A DNA stretch of 64,000 nucleotides from Dehalococcoidia bacterium (lineage in GTDB: Bacteria > Chloroflexota > Dehalococcoidia > GIF9 > AB-539-J10): NCBI GenBank assembly GCA_030615625.1, contig JAUWYX010000007.1, forward strand, positions 1-64,000, written 5' to 3'. Position numbers and translations under genes: made by a program. Below, one piece after another: positions 63,897 to 64,000 of the stretch; the stretch's first letter is position 1; the number at the start of each line of letters is the position of its first letter. Below the pieces are notes generated by a model that ran no database searches, had not been told where the DNA came from, and was given only the letters and a program-made list of their open reading frames with translations.

Positions 63897-64000
63897 TGAA
63901 GCCCAAACACTCGTTTGGCATTGTCACAGAGGAACAATTTCTTCACGTCATCGCTGAGTTCAAGGGTATCAAGGTCTTTTAAACACCTCTCTGCTGTAAC
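63893..64000 (-). CDS. Amidohydrolase-like protein, C-terminal end (partial)
   Basis: Thirty-five codons and a TGA, entering from beyond the window edge. The ending LFLCDNAKRVFGLQ matches the usual 'N A x R x F G L' finish of amidohydrolase-2 family TIM-barrel hydrolases/decarboxylases. The catalytic part lies outside the window. Confidence 0.6.
   Translation of the reverse strand, partial: VTAERCLKDLDTLELSDDVKKLFLCDNAKRVFGLQ

Overview
The window looks like chromosome from a strictly anaerobic bacterium, most probably a member of the Chloroflexota (Dehalococcoidia-like). This rests on the gene repertoire: Mvh/Hdr-type and Mbh-type hydrogenases, tungstate uptake, BcrAD/BadFG-type activase, TrpB2, an hrcA-grpE-dnaK cluster with CIRCE, and no ribosomal or phylogenetic marker settles it. 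Almost all of the 64 kb is coding. I see no tRNA, rRNA, CRISPR array, prophage or intact insertion sequence.

Layout. 1-5871 (+): end of an HdrA-like protein, an NfnAB/SudBA-like flavoprotein pair, a 35-codon small ORF, the cytoplasmic [NiFe] hydrogenase genes mvhD-mvhG-mvhA and a maturation protease. 6032-6691: nitroreductase. 6723-11292 (-): one riboswitch-controlled transcription unit for tungsten/molybdenum cofactor supply (riboswitch, tupA, zinc ribbon, tupB, tupC, moaA, moaC). 11344-15704 (-): rplY, rluD, lspA, a DksA/TraR protein and ATP-type pckA. 15770-19296 (-): hrcA-grpE-dnaK with a CIRCE operator. 19334-24702 (+): glyA, prs, secA and an FmdB-type zinc ribbon. 24744-26144 (+): a short accessory stretch with two unknown small proteins and an EVE-domain/nuclease-like protein. 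26215-27882: malic enzyme. 27965-32324: a second cofactor cluster (mogA and a moeA-mobB fusion on -, then NifU-like, two zinc-ribbon proteins, moaE and fdhD on +).

32449-42317: hypA-hypB, then a complete 14-gene membrane-bound hydrogenase operon in the archaeal mbhA-N order (Mrp-type antiporter modules plus hydrogenase module), with a convergent maturation protease. 42634-44601: enoyl-CoA hydratase and 3-hydroxyacyl-CoA dehydrogenase. 45158-54460: two secreted repeat proteins (a serine-protease-like one and an RCC1-repeat one) that share an InlB-type repeat, flanking a 1379-residue acyl-CoA dehydratase activase-like protein, then a padR regulator and an MBL-fold hydrolase. 55347-63099 (-): a tryptophan operon trpE-D-C-F-B-A plus trpB2, under a tryptophan-specific T-box, lacking trpG. 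63161-64000 (-): an unknown protein, a coupled small ORF and the end of an amidohydrolase.

How the parts fit. Soluble electron bifurcation (Hdr/Nfn/Mvh) and the ion-pumping Mbh complex would exchange electrons among H2, ferredoxin and NAD(P)H. The maturation genes hypA, hypB and two C-terminal proteases serve both hydrogenases; hypCDEF are not here. Tungstate transport and moaA, moaC, moaE, mogA, moeA-mobB and fdhD serve W/Mo enzymes such as formate dehydrogenases that must be encoded elsewhere. Several promoters lie so close to the start codon that the transcripts would be nearly leaderless. Promoter and regulatory calls were made by eye from sequence motifs.
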